From: Peronospora farinosa
Lineage: Eukaryota > Oomycota > Peronosporomycetes > Peronosporales > Peronosporaceae
DNA length: 64,000 nt
Reading direction: 5' to 3'
NCBI GenBank assembly: GCA_947646735.1
Contig: CANTFK010000961.1
Coordinates: 310,001 to 374,000, forward strand
Position numbers and translations under genes: made by a program. Numbering within the stretch: position 1 is the stretch's first letter; each line of letters opens with the position of its first letter. Shown here piece after piece: positions 51,585 through 63,498 of this stretch. The notes below the pieces were generated by a model. It was not told the origin of the DNA. It did no database searches and worked only from the letters and a program-made list of their open reading frames with translations.

Positions 51585-52950
51585 TGTGGAGAAGTGCCAG
51601 AGAAATGGGGGGCCCTTCGTAGTTATTATAATAACTGGCGGGAAAGATCTCGGTCACTCTCTTGAATGAGTGACAGGGAGTGACCAGGGTCCCGAACTGG
51701 TCCAAGGTCCCGAGTTCGGAGAAGATACTAGGATGTCCTACACTACAGACCAAAGGACCAGTGCTGCTAGGACAGCTTAAGTTGACCCCAGGTAACAGGT
51801 GGGTCCCAGACAACAGGTGGACCCAGGTGACCGGTGGACCCCAGGCAACAGGTTGACCCAGACAACAGGTGGACCCAGGTGACCGGTGGACCTCAGGTGA
51901 CAGGTGGACCCCAGGTAACATGTGGACCCCAGGCAACATGCGGACCCCAGGTAACAGGGGCCCAGGGGTACCAGGATACTAGGGCCCAGGGGCCTAGGGG
52001 TGCCAGGGTACCGGGGCCTAGGGGTACCAGGGTGCCGGGGCCTAAGGGTACCAGGGTACCAGGGCCCAGGGGCCTAAGGGTACCAGGGTACCGGGGCCCA
52101 GGGGCCTAGGGGTGCCAGGGTACCGGGGCCTAGGGGTACCGGGGCCCTGGGGTAAGGGGCCCAGGGGTACCGGGGCCTAGGGGTACCAGGGTGCCGGGGC
52201 CCAGGGTACCGAGGCCCAGGGGTACCAGGGCCCAATGTCCGAGGGTGCAGAACCGGTACACAGAATATCGAAGATTACAGAAAGTACAGGGTACCAAGGA
52301 GCCAGTCCTTCCTCCAAGAGTCGGCACGTGGCACTTTCCAGATCAAAGGGTTAGGGTTAGGCAAGAAAAGCATACAAGGTATAAGATAAATAAACACACT
52401 CGAATTTGCATTACACGTGGCAGCTTTAAGCGCCCCTCCTAAGCTTCTCCGTCGCTACACCTCTTCCGGGCGGGATACCCTTTGGCCCCCCGACGTCCAG
52501 CAGGTGTTAGACGGCTCAAGCAACGCAAGTTGAACCTCAGGATAGTTGGCCTGAGGTGTCAAGTAAGTGTCAACACTCTACGACCCGCTACAGGAAGCGG
52601 TTTCCCTACGGGGAAGAACACAAAGGGGTCCAAGGACCAAGAACAGTCAGCCACCAAAGGGGTACATAGTACCAGGTGCATCGCTCTCGACTAAGTCGAT
52701 TGAGCCCAAGAAACCCGGTCCCAAGTGAAGTATATCCACTCGGGGACCACCAAGTCCAAGTCTTATACAAAGACCAAGTTTAAGTCTTCTACGTCAACCG
52801 AGGAGCAAGACCAGCCAAGCCGACGGGTACACAAGGTGAGACCCAAGGCCAACACGACACGGTATCGGGGTACCCCCTCCGTAAGTCGGCAGTCCGGCGC
52901 TGTGTGTGTTTGTGGATCTCCTACGTTGTTTGAGAATCCACTCCACCACA
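51585..52950 (+). repeat. 3' LTR of the young Ty3 element
   Basis: 1366 bp, TGTGGAG...CACCACA, about 104 bp longer than the 5' LTR because the GGGGCC/GGTACC array (51960-52240) has more units. Followed by the ACGT target duplication. A weak polypurine stretch (GCAGGGGACAGC) precedes it. Confidence 0.93.
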
Positions 52951-53335
52951 ACGTCACACTGTTCTTTTGGCAGAGGTCACTACCGTGTTAGGCAGTATTT
53001 GGTCTTAGAAACCAAGTCAGTATCATGACGTACATCCCTATCAGGAGGTAGAACAGACGGTGGATCATGGCACACCACGTCCGTATATTTCGTAACTAAA
53101 GGATAGTAGGTATCCGAAGGATTTTCCAATATAGATGTCCACTATGTGCATTAAGTGCACTAAATGCCGTCTTGTATATTCAACGACTGCCTCATCGACA
53201 ATCGAGGATGAGTTCAGCTCGAGGTTAGGTCGAATGACCACCATATCGGAAAGATAATCGGCTTTCAAGGGTTGATGAAAGTCATCCACAGACATTTCGT
53301 CTAGCTCTAAGAGAGCATTAAATGATGGAAGGGCT
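52951..53335 (-). pseudogene. Right-hand part of the decayed Ty3 RT
   Basis: Minus-strand pieces [20 protein letters not shown], then [19 protein letters not shown] and KTKYCLTR, are the region just before RT in oomycete Ty3 elements. They abut the young element exactly where the left part resumes (VIEKFFHADYT at 39870), showing that the young element split this gene. Confidence 0.8.
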
Positions 53336-53369
53336 TCAATGGTCTGCCAAGGTACAATTCAAACGCCTC

Positions 53370-54148
53370 TAACAGGGCTGAACCCATGGACCTCAGCCAT
53401 GCTGAAGGGGAAGAAGCTGAGCTTCAAGCTGCTGAGCAGCAAGGTAACATCCGTGAATGTCACATGTGCGGAATCACTTGACATCTCCGCCCTAGCTGCT
53501 CGTTGCGAAAGCAATGTCAGAATCGGCAGAGCCGTAACCCTGCTCCTAGCTAAAAGGCGAGCAAGGCAGGGGAAAACGTCAACTCCCAGTAGGCGCGGGG
53601 CGCCCTACTGGGATAGAACTAAGTTCTGTTGAACCTTTAGGAGGTAAAGGTAAACAGGGCTTAGCCCCAGGTGGTTCTGTGGATGCTTCCATGGAACAGA
53701 AATACAAGCCAGGCTTGTTGTTGGTGTCGGCAACCGTTAAGGGTTTTGAGAAACATGGTCAATTCTAATTGACTCAGGGGTGTCAGGTAATTACGTCCGA
53801 TGTCGTTCCCTTGAAGGGAGTCAGCTGTATGCTGAGGCTCTAGAAGCGCAAAAGGGTGACAGTATAACCGTGCGTTTCGCAACAGGTGTACGTGTCACCG
53901 TTTCTAAAGTTCCGTTGAACTTAGGTGTGAAGTTCTTAGACTTCAATAGCGTTGAACGCTATCTTGTCCTGGATTTGGACTCGAGATATGATCTCATTAT
54001 CGGTATGGCCTGGCTGGAACACCATGAGCCATGGATCGATTGGAGATCCAAAACCTTAGGCGCAACGCGCAATGTTCCTAGCGAAGCTTTGGAGAGTCAT
54101 GAACCCACCTTTGCTAGGAAACAAAAGTGCTATTGGCGCGAGCCATGA
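53370..54148 (+). pseudogene. Ty3 gag end and protease remnant (plus strand)
   Basis: EPMDLSHAEGEEAELQAAEQQ and a partial knuckle RECHMCGIT, then stops, then a protease-like frame 53780-54148 (SGVSGNYVRCRSL, RYDLIIGMAWLEHHEPWIDW). The catalytic DSG is altered: the preceding frame reads LIDSGV only if a stop is skipped. Dense in short hairpins. Confidence 0.65.
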
Positions 54149-54292
54149 AGTGAGTCAGTTAGTGTGCTGGACATTGGATTGTCTGAGTTGATAAACTCCA
54201 ACGTCAACAATAATAGTGTCGAGCAGAGCTCAGTGGCATCTAGTGGAACGGCACGTACTCCGTTGAGTGATACTCATAGTAATATTGAGACA

Positions 54293-54606
54293 CTGGATGT
54301 ATGTAATGACATCGGCTCTTGTATAGAGCAAGTTAATGCGATGGCCTTGTAAGTGATATTGGCTGTATGTGCGCTTCACTGGATGTCGGTAATGACATCG
54401 GCTCTCGTATAGAGCAAGTTAAGGTCGATGACCTTGTTAGTGATATTGGCTGTAAATGCAATTCAGTGGATGTAGGTATTGACATAGGCTTTCGTATAGA
54501 GAAACTTAAGATCGACGGCCTTGTTAGTGATGTCTCCTGCAACAGTGACTCACTGAATGTCGGTACTGACATCGGCTCTCGTATAGATCAAGTTAAGGTC
54601 AAGGAG
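54293..54606 (+). repeat. About 87-bp tandem repeat, 3.6 copies
   Basis: Units begin GATGTCGGTAATGACATCGG and encode DVGNDIGSRIEQVKVDDLV-like residues (about 29 per unit). Copies differ by several substitutions; the first copy contains a stop. It lies between the protease remnant and the expected RT. Confidence 0.85.
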
Positions 54607-54639
54607 CTATCGACCTTAACGATGATAATTTCTTGAGTA

Positions 54640-55870
54640 CTTCAAAAGGTATGGTCTCTTTAATTAGACGGCAGCGTCGCCATATGGCGGCTGCGAGACG
54701 TAATGCGTCTGTTTTATCACGTGGTGATATCAGCGATCAGCTGTATACCCTGGTCAACGGAGTGACAGGTAATGTAGATGAGGGGTTGACCTAGCAAGCA
54801 GATTTGAAATTGAGCTCAGCGTTAAACGCTATGCTTACTGCCTCTTCGAACGTCGAAGGCTGGACACGAACAACTTTTGTCCTGGCGACCCCAGTACGAA
54901 GTCCTTTTATATGGATAGATTCCTCGGACTTCCTCTGCCAGAGGGTCCTGCTGCATAGCAGCAATGAGAGCTCTACTCTTGGACATAGTCCAACTATTCT
55001 TTCTTACCCTGTCGGGTAGCTAAGAGGCGTGAGCGCACACGATAAGCCTGTTTAAACACTCAAGTCAAGTGCTTTTAAGCATATTTCACGTGGGAAATGC
55101 AGCATTTACAAAGACATCGCTCTTAGAGCCCGCTCTCTAGATCTTTCACCGAGCTTAGAAATGACTAGGCCAACTCTCGTTGCTTTCCTGACACAAGCAT
55201 GGCGGAATACATTGCCATTTCCACTTCTCGGATCCAGAGGAAAAGAATCTCCTCCTCTTTTCCCTCTAGGGTTTTAACGTTTAAAACGTTGGCACAGGTG
55301 ACTCTGCCTGGTCGTAAATCTGCCAGAGTAGCGTTGCTTAATAACGCATGAATGCCTCAAGGCGAGCATTGAGGACCTCCGAGCCTGGGCCAAAAGGGCC
55401 TCGATTTGATCGGTCCAACAAACGCAGATAATTTATCTAGTGCGAGTCGTTGCACCTCAAAGAGGTGATTTTGATTCTCCATCCTCACAGAGATTAATTC
55501 TAGATCAAGTCTTAGATACTCAGGTGTAGGACTGACACAAGTGCTACAGTACCAAGTGTAGCGGAGATACACAGCTCGTTAGTCAGAGGAAGACTTTAGG
55601 CTGAAAGTCTCTTAGTTTTAAAGAACTAATTTAAGTTACGGCTAAAAGCCACTTAGATTTAAGGATCTAATTAAACGACTACGAAGTCTACCCGTCCTAC
55701 GGAACTAGGAGTGACTTCTAGTCTACAAACAATAAATTAAGGTCATAGAAATAACGCACAGAGTGCAAGGACAAGAGGAGCTTAAGGTTTAGCCAACCAA
55801 CGCACGAAGTGCACAAGAGAACAAGTCTTATCGATATTTGTGATCTTAAACTCAAAATGAGAACTGACTT
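54640..55870. repeat. Non-coding, hairpin-dense Ty3-derived sequence
   Basis: No protein frame recognised. Many perfect short stem-loops, for example CCTCT-GCC-AGAGG (54932-54944), TGCTGC-ATA-GCAGCA (54949-54963), TTGGAC-ATA-GTCCAA (54979-54993), GTTTTAA-CGT-TTAAAAC (55271-55287), CACCTC-AAA-GAGGTG (55453-55467). Confidence 0.6.
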
Positions 55871-56457
55871 TATTTATGCATTAAGATTTTGTGAATAATC
55901 CTACTCTAGTACCCTACACTATTTTTTACTATTATAAAATATTTTTTAATATGCCATTGCTTGTATCTGGATATGGAATCATCCAATCGTCAGTGAATGT
56001 TGTACTAAGTACTATTGTATTAATTATGGAACTAATTCGATAGTATAAGGTACTAGGGTGTTCATCCGTCGTTCCAACGGTGCGCAGTAGTATATATAGG
56101 CATCTTTAAACACAGCCATTGCTTTGGTGTTTACCCGTCATTTCGACGATTTAAGTGCGCGAACTCGACGCTACTAGAGTGTGTGACCGTCGCTCCGACG
56201 AATTAGACGACGAACTCTACGCTGATAGTATATTGTCCCATTAAAGTGTTCGTCCATCGATCATACAGAAAGGAGCTCGAAGATTACGCTGACAGTATCC
56301 AGGCCCATCACTTTCCTCAAAATAATTAACTGACTTTGGTGAATTGATAAGTATATAAGTCAACGAAGGTCGGCTTCATTTGTATTTGGAAGAATGCAAG
56401 CTTAACATAAGGCTTCCTCACAGACAACATTACACTTTATTCTCTCTGTCGAATTGG
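55871..56457. other. AT-rich stretch with a degenerate short repeat
   Basis: AT-rich sequence to about 56060, then four loose copies of a GTGTTCATCCGTCGTTCC-like motif (about 56070-56260), each with a small CGTCG/CGACG hairpin. No gene. It may hold the Helitron 3' end (the Helitron is on the minus strand), but no clear CTRR end was found. Confidence 0.35.
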
Positions 56458-59400
56458 CTAGCAAATGCACAAAAATATTCTTGGCCGCTGTGGCATATGA
56501 GAACGCAACATACAACTGTCCATGCGAGAATACATCTCTACCCAAAAAATGCCTACCTTTTTTAGTGTCGGCCCTTGAGACTTATTAATCGACATTGCGT
56601 AGGCCACTCGCACGGGAAACTGCCTTCTTCGAGCCGGAAACGGGAGGCCAGATTGCTCGGTGACTAAAGGGATGCGCGGAATGTATGTAACATAGCCCGC
56701 GTGATCACCGTGTAGTACCTCAGCCTCAATCACGCGTGCTGAACACCGACGAACGATTAGTCGAGGTCCATTGCAGAGCCCGTGTGTCGTATCTAAGTTC
56801 CTTAAAAGTATATTTGGAGTCTCAATTATTAACCTAAGTCGATGAGGTGTCCACCCACTCACTTCCAACCTGTTTAGATATTCGGTGGGCAAAATATTTG
56901 CACCTTCTTCGTCGTCCACCTTATCTGCGCTCAACTTTTCAAATATGTCCCCCCAAATCCTGTCCAGCACCGCCATGTTCATTTCAGCAAAAGCATCATT
57001 GCGGGCGGAAAGGATGGCCCGTCTGCTAAAGTATTCCGGACTTGCATGTTGTACAAAATCTACGCACCTCCCTACATTTTGTTTATAAGTTCTTCCACCG
57101 TGTTATTGGGGACAACCATAGACGATGGATACCGGACGTGGTCGTCGTCAAATATCTCCAGCCTATCTTCTCCAAGTGCTAAAAGCCAACCTGCGAATGT
57201 GCGATTCCCGAGATTTTCTGATCGCTCATCATTAGATGCGCGCATGTTCTGACGCAATTTGCAAACTTGAACGCAACTCCATTGATAGAGCTCCTTAACG
57301 GCAACAATATCAGGACGCAGGCCTTTTGGTACAGCAGGAAGAACCTGGCGGAAATCTCCGCACATCTCAAATTTTGGTTCCACTAACCGGAATGTCAGGT
57401 TTATCGGTGACATCGCGAAGTGTCCAGTCAACGGCCTCGAATGCAGACTTACTCATCATCGGTGCTTCGTCCCAAACAATAAGCTTCGTGCAGCGTAGCA
57501 TTCCTTTAAGATCACTCCGTTTGCTTATAGAGCACACATAGTGAGGCTTCAGATTGATTGGAATCTTGAATCGAGAGTGAGCGGTGCGACCATTATTTAA
57601 AAGCAATGCTGCAATTCCAGATGAAGACACTGCCAACGCAATATGTCCTAGACCCCGCACAGACTTGAAAAGTAAATTCTCTAGATATGTTTTGCCAGTT
57701 CTACCGGGTCCATAGGTGAAAAATATTCCACCTTGCTCCTTGTTACAGGATGTGATGATCTCACGATAAATGTGAAGCTGTTCCTCGTTCAAACTCTGCA
57801 CCTCTTTTTCTGCCTCTTCTTTCAGCACATCTATGTTGAATGCCAGCTGTTGTGCAATCAAGCGATTTTACTGTGGCTCATCCATTTCATACGCAGGCGT
57901 GGGCAGACTGAACTCAGCAAGGGTCTTCTCAAAAGGCGTTAATAGATTTGCTATCAAGTTAAGGGTCAAACTCGTGATATGACCAGGTGACGGATCTGCA
58001 TTTCCATCTTAGTGAAGTCGATGCGCCAAATCGTCCGATAAATGATTCTGACACTCATCTCATAGACGCCGCGGTTCAGCAGACGGTCCATGGATTAAAT
58101 TTGTGACAAAGAGGGATCGCAGTTGACCACCTGTAAACGGGCACTTCGTAAAGAAGCTGCCACGTACTACGCGAGCACACCTTCGAGCAGCGCGAGGAAG
58201 CAGTTATACCGTCTTACCTCCGCGTGCGGTGGTGGTGGTGTTGGTCAGCGCTAAGAAGCGCTGTACCAACCATTGCCGGTCGCTTTGAAGAGAACCGCGC
58301 AACGAACTGCTACGACAAGAGCTACACTCGCGACACGCAGAAGCTTATACAGCTTCTGATGCGCAGTGTGCGATGTTTAGTAAATTCAAGACTGATTTAT
58401 AATAAATAGAAATTAAACTAAATCTAAAACAAATTAACTTATGTTTAATTATGCAAAAATTGGATACGCGTCTCTTTAGAAACGTATCCATACGTGCGAG
58501 CTTAAAGATATATATTTAAGCTCGCAGGTGACGTCTATTTGAAGCGTCATCCTCGTTGGATGTGAATCCGTTCATGGATATCACATTCACGAGGGTGGGT
58601 CACATTGATGTGCCACACCCAAGTGGCAGGCCTAAGGTACCTTGTACCCATTTAGGCCTGCCCGTTAAGTATTCGATACTTAACGAACCGTGTAACTTTT
58701 AGCCCGTTACACCACCACTCTGCATCACCTCTGCTTCTCGTAGACACTGCTACCATTCTTCGTCGTTCGCGTAAACCCACGTGCAACACACGCCGCCTTG
58801 ACCGTCTCGTGCTGCATCCATTATATGTTCGCAGGTCCTCGTAAGATTTTGCTCCATGCACAGTTGTCAGCAATGTCCGTAAAAATATCGATCCCCAGTT
58901 TTGTGGCTCACAAAGTAAGGAAGGCCGACGCACTTTCCTCGCTTTCGCACCGTCCATTGTGTACTGGTATTGCTCCAGACAAATCGCGACGGAAAATCCA
59001 AGTAAGTTGTATCTCGGGCCTCTATGTTGGTGCAGTTAAGCTCAAACCACTATGTGAGTGTCGTTTTACGTGTTTGCTCATTGTTCACTGCAGCCAGCAA
59101 GATACCGTTAGCGTTAAACACAACTTGTTGCTGATCCGTCAAATGGACCCGCAGGCGTTGGATTGGAGGAAAGTGATCATGCATCTTGAAGCCCAAGATG
59201 CGCCAGCACGACTCTGGAGCTGAAACATAGCGGTCGTCAATGTATTGCTGGATTTCGTTTACATCTTCAACCACCACCGTCGTGCGATCGTGCCCCTTGT
59301 ATACATACTTGAAGACATACTTGATGGCCGAGATTGAAGAATAAATCTGAATGAAAACAAACCATTAGTCGATATCATTCTGTTGATTGTATAAAATGAA

Positions 59401-60945
59401 CAGGGAATATCATTCTCTTCCAACCCACTCAACGTTGATGTCGCATTGTACTTAGGGGACAGGTACAATTAAAAGCAAAATCCATCAATTATCAACACGA
59501 CGACCCTTTGCATCCTCAATATATCGTCCATTGTCACACCGTCTGTAAATTGAGTAACCATCGTAATCGGAGGAGGTTTCAGTCGCAAACAATCAAGGGT
59601 ATCGATTGCTGCACTTTCCTTCCACCATGCATGGTGCGTTGATCTTGTCTATGCCACATGGACCATGATCCAAACAATGCGTCACCGTCTAATATGCATC
59701 AGATGAGTGGCTGGGTCAGGAATTGCTGCAGATACTACCGAATCAATATGTGACGAAGATGCCACATAAAATAAAAAAATGCTCACTACTTACCACGAGC
59801 TCGGACGTCCGTCCTTTTGTGTCATCACGACTACCTTCACTCCGCGTGCGTAAATCAGGAGATACCGATAACACGTACATGCAGCTCGCGTATTATCACT
59901 ACCAGATGGGCAGCAATCATCAACCAATGAAGCAGACAATAGAAAAAAGCAAATGTCAAGAATACTAAAGAGATTGGTGTGCGGCGTACGGACCTTGGAT
60001 GCCTCATCCAAGATAATGATAATGTGCGCGTGGTTGAGGCCCCTTATTTAAACTCAATTACCCAAACTTTGCCGACCACTGTATTAAAAAAAATCGCTTA
60101 CTAAAGTCTCTCATAAGTTTCTGTAATTTGATGTTGAACAATCTTGCTACCAAATCCCATCGATCATGAGGCTGCTGCCCTGGTTCTAGATCGGATCTGA
60201 TCTCGGGCCATTTTGGATTGCATGTAAAGGTTAAGAAAAGGTCTGGACGGCCACATTTGCGCACGATAGCCATGACGTCCTGGTACAGCTGGATCATCTC
60301 GCAATCTCTGCCAGCAAAACTGAAGGGCAGAATCATTTTATGACCAATTTTTGCCGCATTATGATCATCCGCACTTAGTGCGTCCACAATTTCAAAGTAC
60401 AACTTACAACGTAGGTCGTTTTGGTGATTGGAGATGAATTGCAAGCGATTTTGCTCCGTACATGCCCATGCATCAACAATATATTTTTGCAGCAAACGGC
60501 CGGCCAAGAACAAACGCTGTCCAGATGTTCGAGGATGAAGCATATAAGAATACATCTGATATATACGGCTTGATCCTCCTTTTCCACGTACAGTAACTTC
60601 ATCGTTTACATACAAACCTTTCCCATCCCCTTGCCTGTATGCAAATCCTCGCAGTGGCACCGTCGAAGTCCAACCCTGTCGCCCGTCAGGAATAACAGCA
60701 CGTAATGTAGCGAGGCGTAAGCTGAATGCAACGCTGAAATCCACTGCATCCCTATCATTTCGACGCTTGATTATATTTCCCTGTCAGAGATGCTGCCGTT
60801 ATGACCGCCGCCCACCATAATTGCACCAATCTCGTCAGCAATTGGAGTATTGTATCGTCGACGGTCATTTGACTGAAGGCAAAGCAGGCGTAGCTCGAGA
60901 TTTAAATACCATCTACGGGCATTGACATCAAGTCGGTGAATCAGT
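56458..60945 (-). pseudogene. Helitron RepHel, decayed and interrupted
   Basis: Minus strand. N-terminal side at 60945-60771 (DRRRYNTPIADEIGAIMVGG) and 60744-60058 (Helitron-like N domain: RTSGQRLFLAGRL, FLTFTCNPKWPEI). Middle pieces at 59277-59050 and about 58957-58717 (HGAKSYEDLRTYNG, EEWYQCLREAEVMQSGG). PIF1-like helicase at about 58126-56458: GQLRSLFVTNLIHGPS, Walker A GPGRTGKT, Walker B LIVWDEAP, GDFRQVLPAV, MSINKSQGPTLKKVGI. Frameshifts at several points, and a solo LTR at 58132-58711. Confidence 0.85.
58132..58711 (-). repeat. Solo LTR inside the Helitron
   Basis: 580 bp bounded by TGTAAACGGGC (left) and GCCCGTTACA (right), flanked by the 5-bp direct repeat CCACC (58127-58131 and 58712-58716). 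Removing it and one CCACC rejoins Helitron EVMQSG to GQLRSLFVT. It contains many perfect stem-loops, such as an 11-bp stem at 58496-58525 and another at 58625-58662. Strand by TGTAACGGGC start is provisional. Confidence 0.85.
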
Positions 60946-63498
60946 AGGAGATGTGTGATGGATGTGCTCTCTGCAAGTAGACGCAAGTCAACTTTTGCTA
61001 CGTCCTCGCCAAGAAATGCCAAGGAAGGTTTGGAAGTGATCCACAGCGACGTGTGTGGTCCCATGAAGACTTCGACGTTAGGGGGCAAGCGCTATTTCGT
61101 CACATTTATTTACGACAAGTCGCACTTTTGCGTGGTGTACTTAATGCGAAGCAAGTCCGGGATAGCGACCAAGGTTGCGGAGTTTGTTGCGCTGGCTGAA
61201 ACCTTAATTGTTCAACGCATCAAGACTTTTCGCAGTGAAAGTGGTGGCAAGTACACTTCTAGAGCGATGGCCAGGTTTTGCCAGGATCGCGGCATTGAGC
61301 AGAAATTCACATCCTTGTGCACGCCTCAGCTGAATAGAGTGGCAGAACGGATTAACCGTACGCTGGTGGAATCATACTCACTGTATGCTGGAGCACGCCG
61401 GATTGTCTAACTCGTATTGGGGCGAAGCAGTGATGACGGCCACGTTTCTTCGAAGCCGTTGTCCGACACGCGCCATCAGGCAAGAAAAATCCCCGTACCA
61501 AGTGTGGAAGGCAAGAAACCATTGTTGTCGAACCTCAAGGTGTTCGGATGCCACGCGTACGTGCATGTGCCAAATGAAAAAACGGTATATTTTCGATTAA
61601 AAACGGTACGGTGTCGTTTCCTTGGGTATTCGGAACATCAGAAAGCGTATCGGTTCGAAGATCTGGACAGCAGTCGCTTGTTGATAAGCCGTGACGCTCA
61701 GCTCAAGGAAGACGCCTTTAACGGCGGAAGACGTGAATACGCACCAAAAGAGATATTAGTGGATCTTCAACACGAAGAAGAAGATGCCACGGATGCAGAT
61801 TTTTCGTTCATTCCAAGCGAAAACGAAGATGAAGCTGAGCGGGAAAAAAATTTTGCACCCCGCAGCAAGCGACACCCTCGGACGCAGTCACTGGAAAACG
61901 TTACCGAAACGCCGAGCAGAAAGCGCTGCGCGTCGCAAAGTGATCGTCAGACACTCAAAGAGATGTCTGCAGCAGCAGACGGAAGCGACAGGTATGAGAG
62001 TGCCTACGTCGTGGATTCAGTGGGAGAAATTCCGACTACGTTTCAGTCGGCAATAAAATCCAGCGGCGCAGTTTAGTGGAAGGAGGCGTGCGACTCGGAG
62101 ATGCCATCGCTTCACAAAACATGACATGGGTTCTCGTTCCAATACCAAAGGAACGCAAGGCAATTGGCAACAGATGGGTATAGAAACCAATCTGGGGAGA
62201 TAGAGCGGTTCAAGGCGCGACTTGTGGCCAAGGGATCTCACAGAACCACGGCATAGACTACGAGGAAAACTTTGCGCCGGTGGCCTAATTTACATCCATC
62301 AGGATTTTGATCAGTTTGGCTGCCAAGTACAAGCTCACAGTGCACTAGATGGACGTGAAGACAGCATTCCTGCACGGCCTTTTAGACAAAGACATCTATA
62401 TGGCGCAATCGGATGGCTTTTCGATCAAGACCACCCAGACTTTGTGTGCAAGCTCAAGCGTCCACTGTATGGATTGAAACAGTCACCGCGTATGTGGAAC
62501 AAGTCCATTGATAAGTTCACGCTCACAATGAGGGTCAAGAAGTGCGAGTCAGACCACTACATCTACTTAAAGCGAGATGACCAAGACATGATTTCTGTGG
62601 CACTTTACGTCGATGATTTGGTTCTCGCCAGCAGCAGCAAATACATCCTTTAAGATACAAAGCAGGCGCTAAGTGATCGATTTGAAATGACTGACATGGC
62701 CAATTCAAGTATTTTCTGGGGATGGAGATCGATCAAGATACGGCGACGGGAAAGGTGTCTATTCGATAGACCAAGTTCGCCATAGACATTATGAGTAAGT
62801 TCAGCATGGAGAACAGTAAATCCGTCAAGACGCTACAAGATCTAGAGCTCAAGTTGACTAAGGCCATGCGCAAAGGAGGCTGCAAGCATGAACAAACAAT
62901 GGCGAACGTTTCCTATCGAAACGAAGTGGGATGTCTCATGAACTTGGTGGTCGGCACACGCCCGGATCTCGCAGCTGCAGTGGGAATACTGAGCCAGTTT
63001 GCAGCAGACCGTACCCAACTCATTGGCAAGCACTAAAAAGGGTCTTCAGGTACATTCAAGGAACCAAGACACATGGCATAGAGCTCCAAGCGAACAATAA
63101 AAACGGGGGTCAACGTTACTCGGATGCGAGTTAAGCCGCTGACATCGAATCACGACGAAGTACAAGTGGTTACGCGTTCATGACGAGCGACGGATGTATC
63201 AGCTGGAGAAGCAAGAAGCAACGGACGGTGGCGCTATCATCTACAGAAGAAAAGTACATGGCGCTGTCGGAAGCAACGCAAGAAGCGGTTTGGTTAAAGG
63301 TGTTCTTGCGTGAGATTGGTGAACTATTGAAAGAGGAAGTAGTCAAGATCTACGAGGATAACCACGGTGCTATCGCGCTCGCCAAGAACCCGAAGTTCCA
63401 CAAGCGCAGCAAGACCATAGACATCCGCTACCACTTCGTGCGTGAGAAGGTCGAACATGCTCAAGTGGTGCTGGAGTACAAGACATGCTAGCTGGCAT
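60946..63498 (+). pseudogene. Decayed Copia (Ty1) pol
   Basis: Starts abruptly in the pre-integrase zinc region (CDGCALCK, then a stop, then KSTFATSSPRN). Integrase core: LEVIHSDVCGPM, FRSESGGKYTS (the second Asp position is Glu), LNRVAERINRTL. C-terminal region LKVFGCHAYVHVP and RFLGYSEHQKAYR. RT: CKLKRPLYGLKQSPRMWNK, LYVDDLVLAS. RNase H: SWRSKKQRTVALSSTEEKY and EDNHGAIALAKNP. Stops and frameshifts throughout. The 3' end of pol is cut by the LTR fragment at 63499; gag and LTRs are not seen. Confidence 0.88.

Larger units (their letters stand above)
39874..52950 (+). mobile_element. Young Ty3/chromodomain LTR retrotransposon
   Basis: Thirteen-kb element with LTRs at 39874-41135 and 51585-52950 that begin TGTGGAG and end CACCACA. 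It is flanked by the 4-bp direct repeat ACGT (39870-39873 and 52951-52954). Internal order: gag, zinc knuckles, protease, RT, RNase H, second RNase H, integrase, chromodomain (plus strand), then an antisense ORF. The LTRs differ by few substitutions in the parts I compared plus a repeat-array length change, so the insertion is recent. Lesions: a frame break in gag at 42919, TGA at 43849 and a frame change at about 47820. Confidence 0.93.

Noticed and set aside
39540..52240. CRISPR-like arrays in the repeat regions
   Set aside because: Units are adjacent, imperfect and lie in LTRs or coding sequence of a eukaryotic genome; no spacers or cas genes.
56458..57861. Stand-alone cellular PIF1 helicase gene
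   Set aside because: The frame is broken and linked to Helitron Rep pieces on the same strand, so it is transposon-derived.
58239..58711. Shorter solo LTR ending at TGTTGG with GGTGG/CCACC flanks
   Set aside because: Those flanks are inverted, not direct. The 58132 boundary gives a true CCACC direct repeat and restores the Helitron frame.
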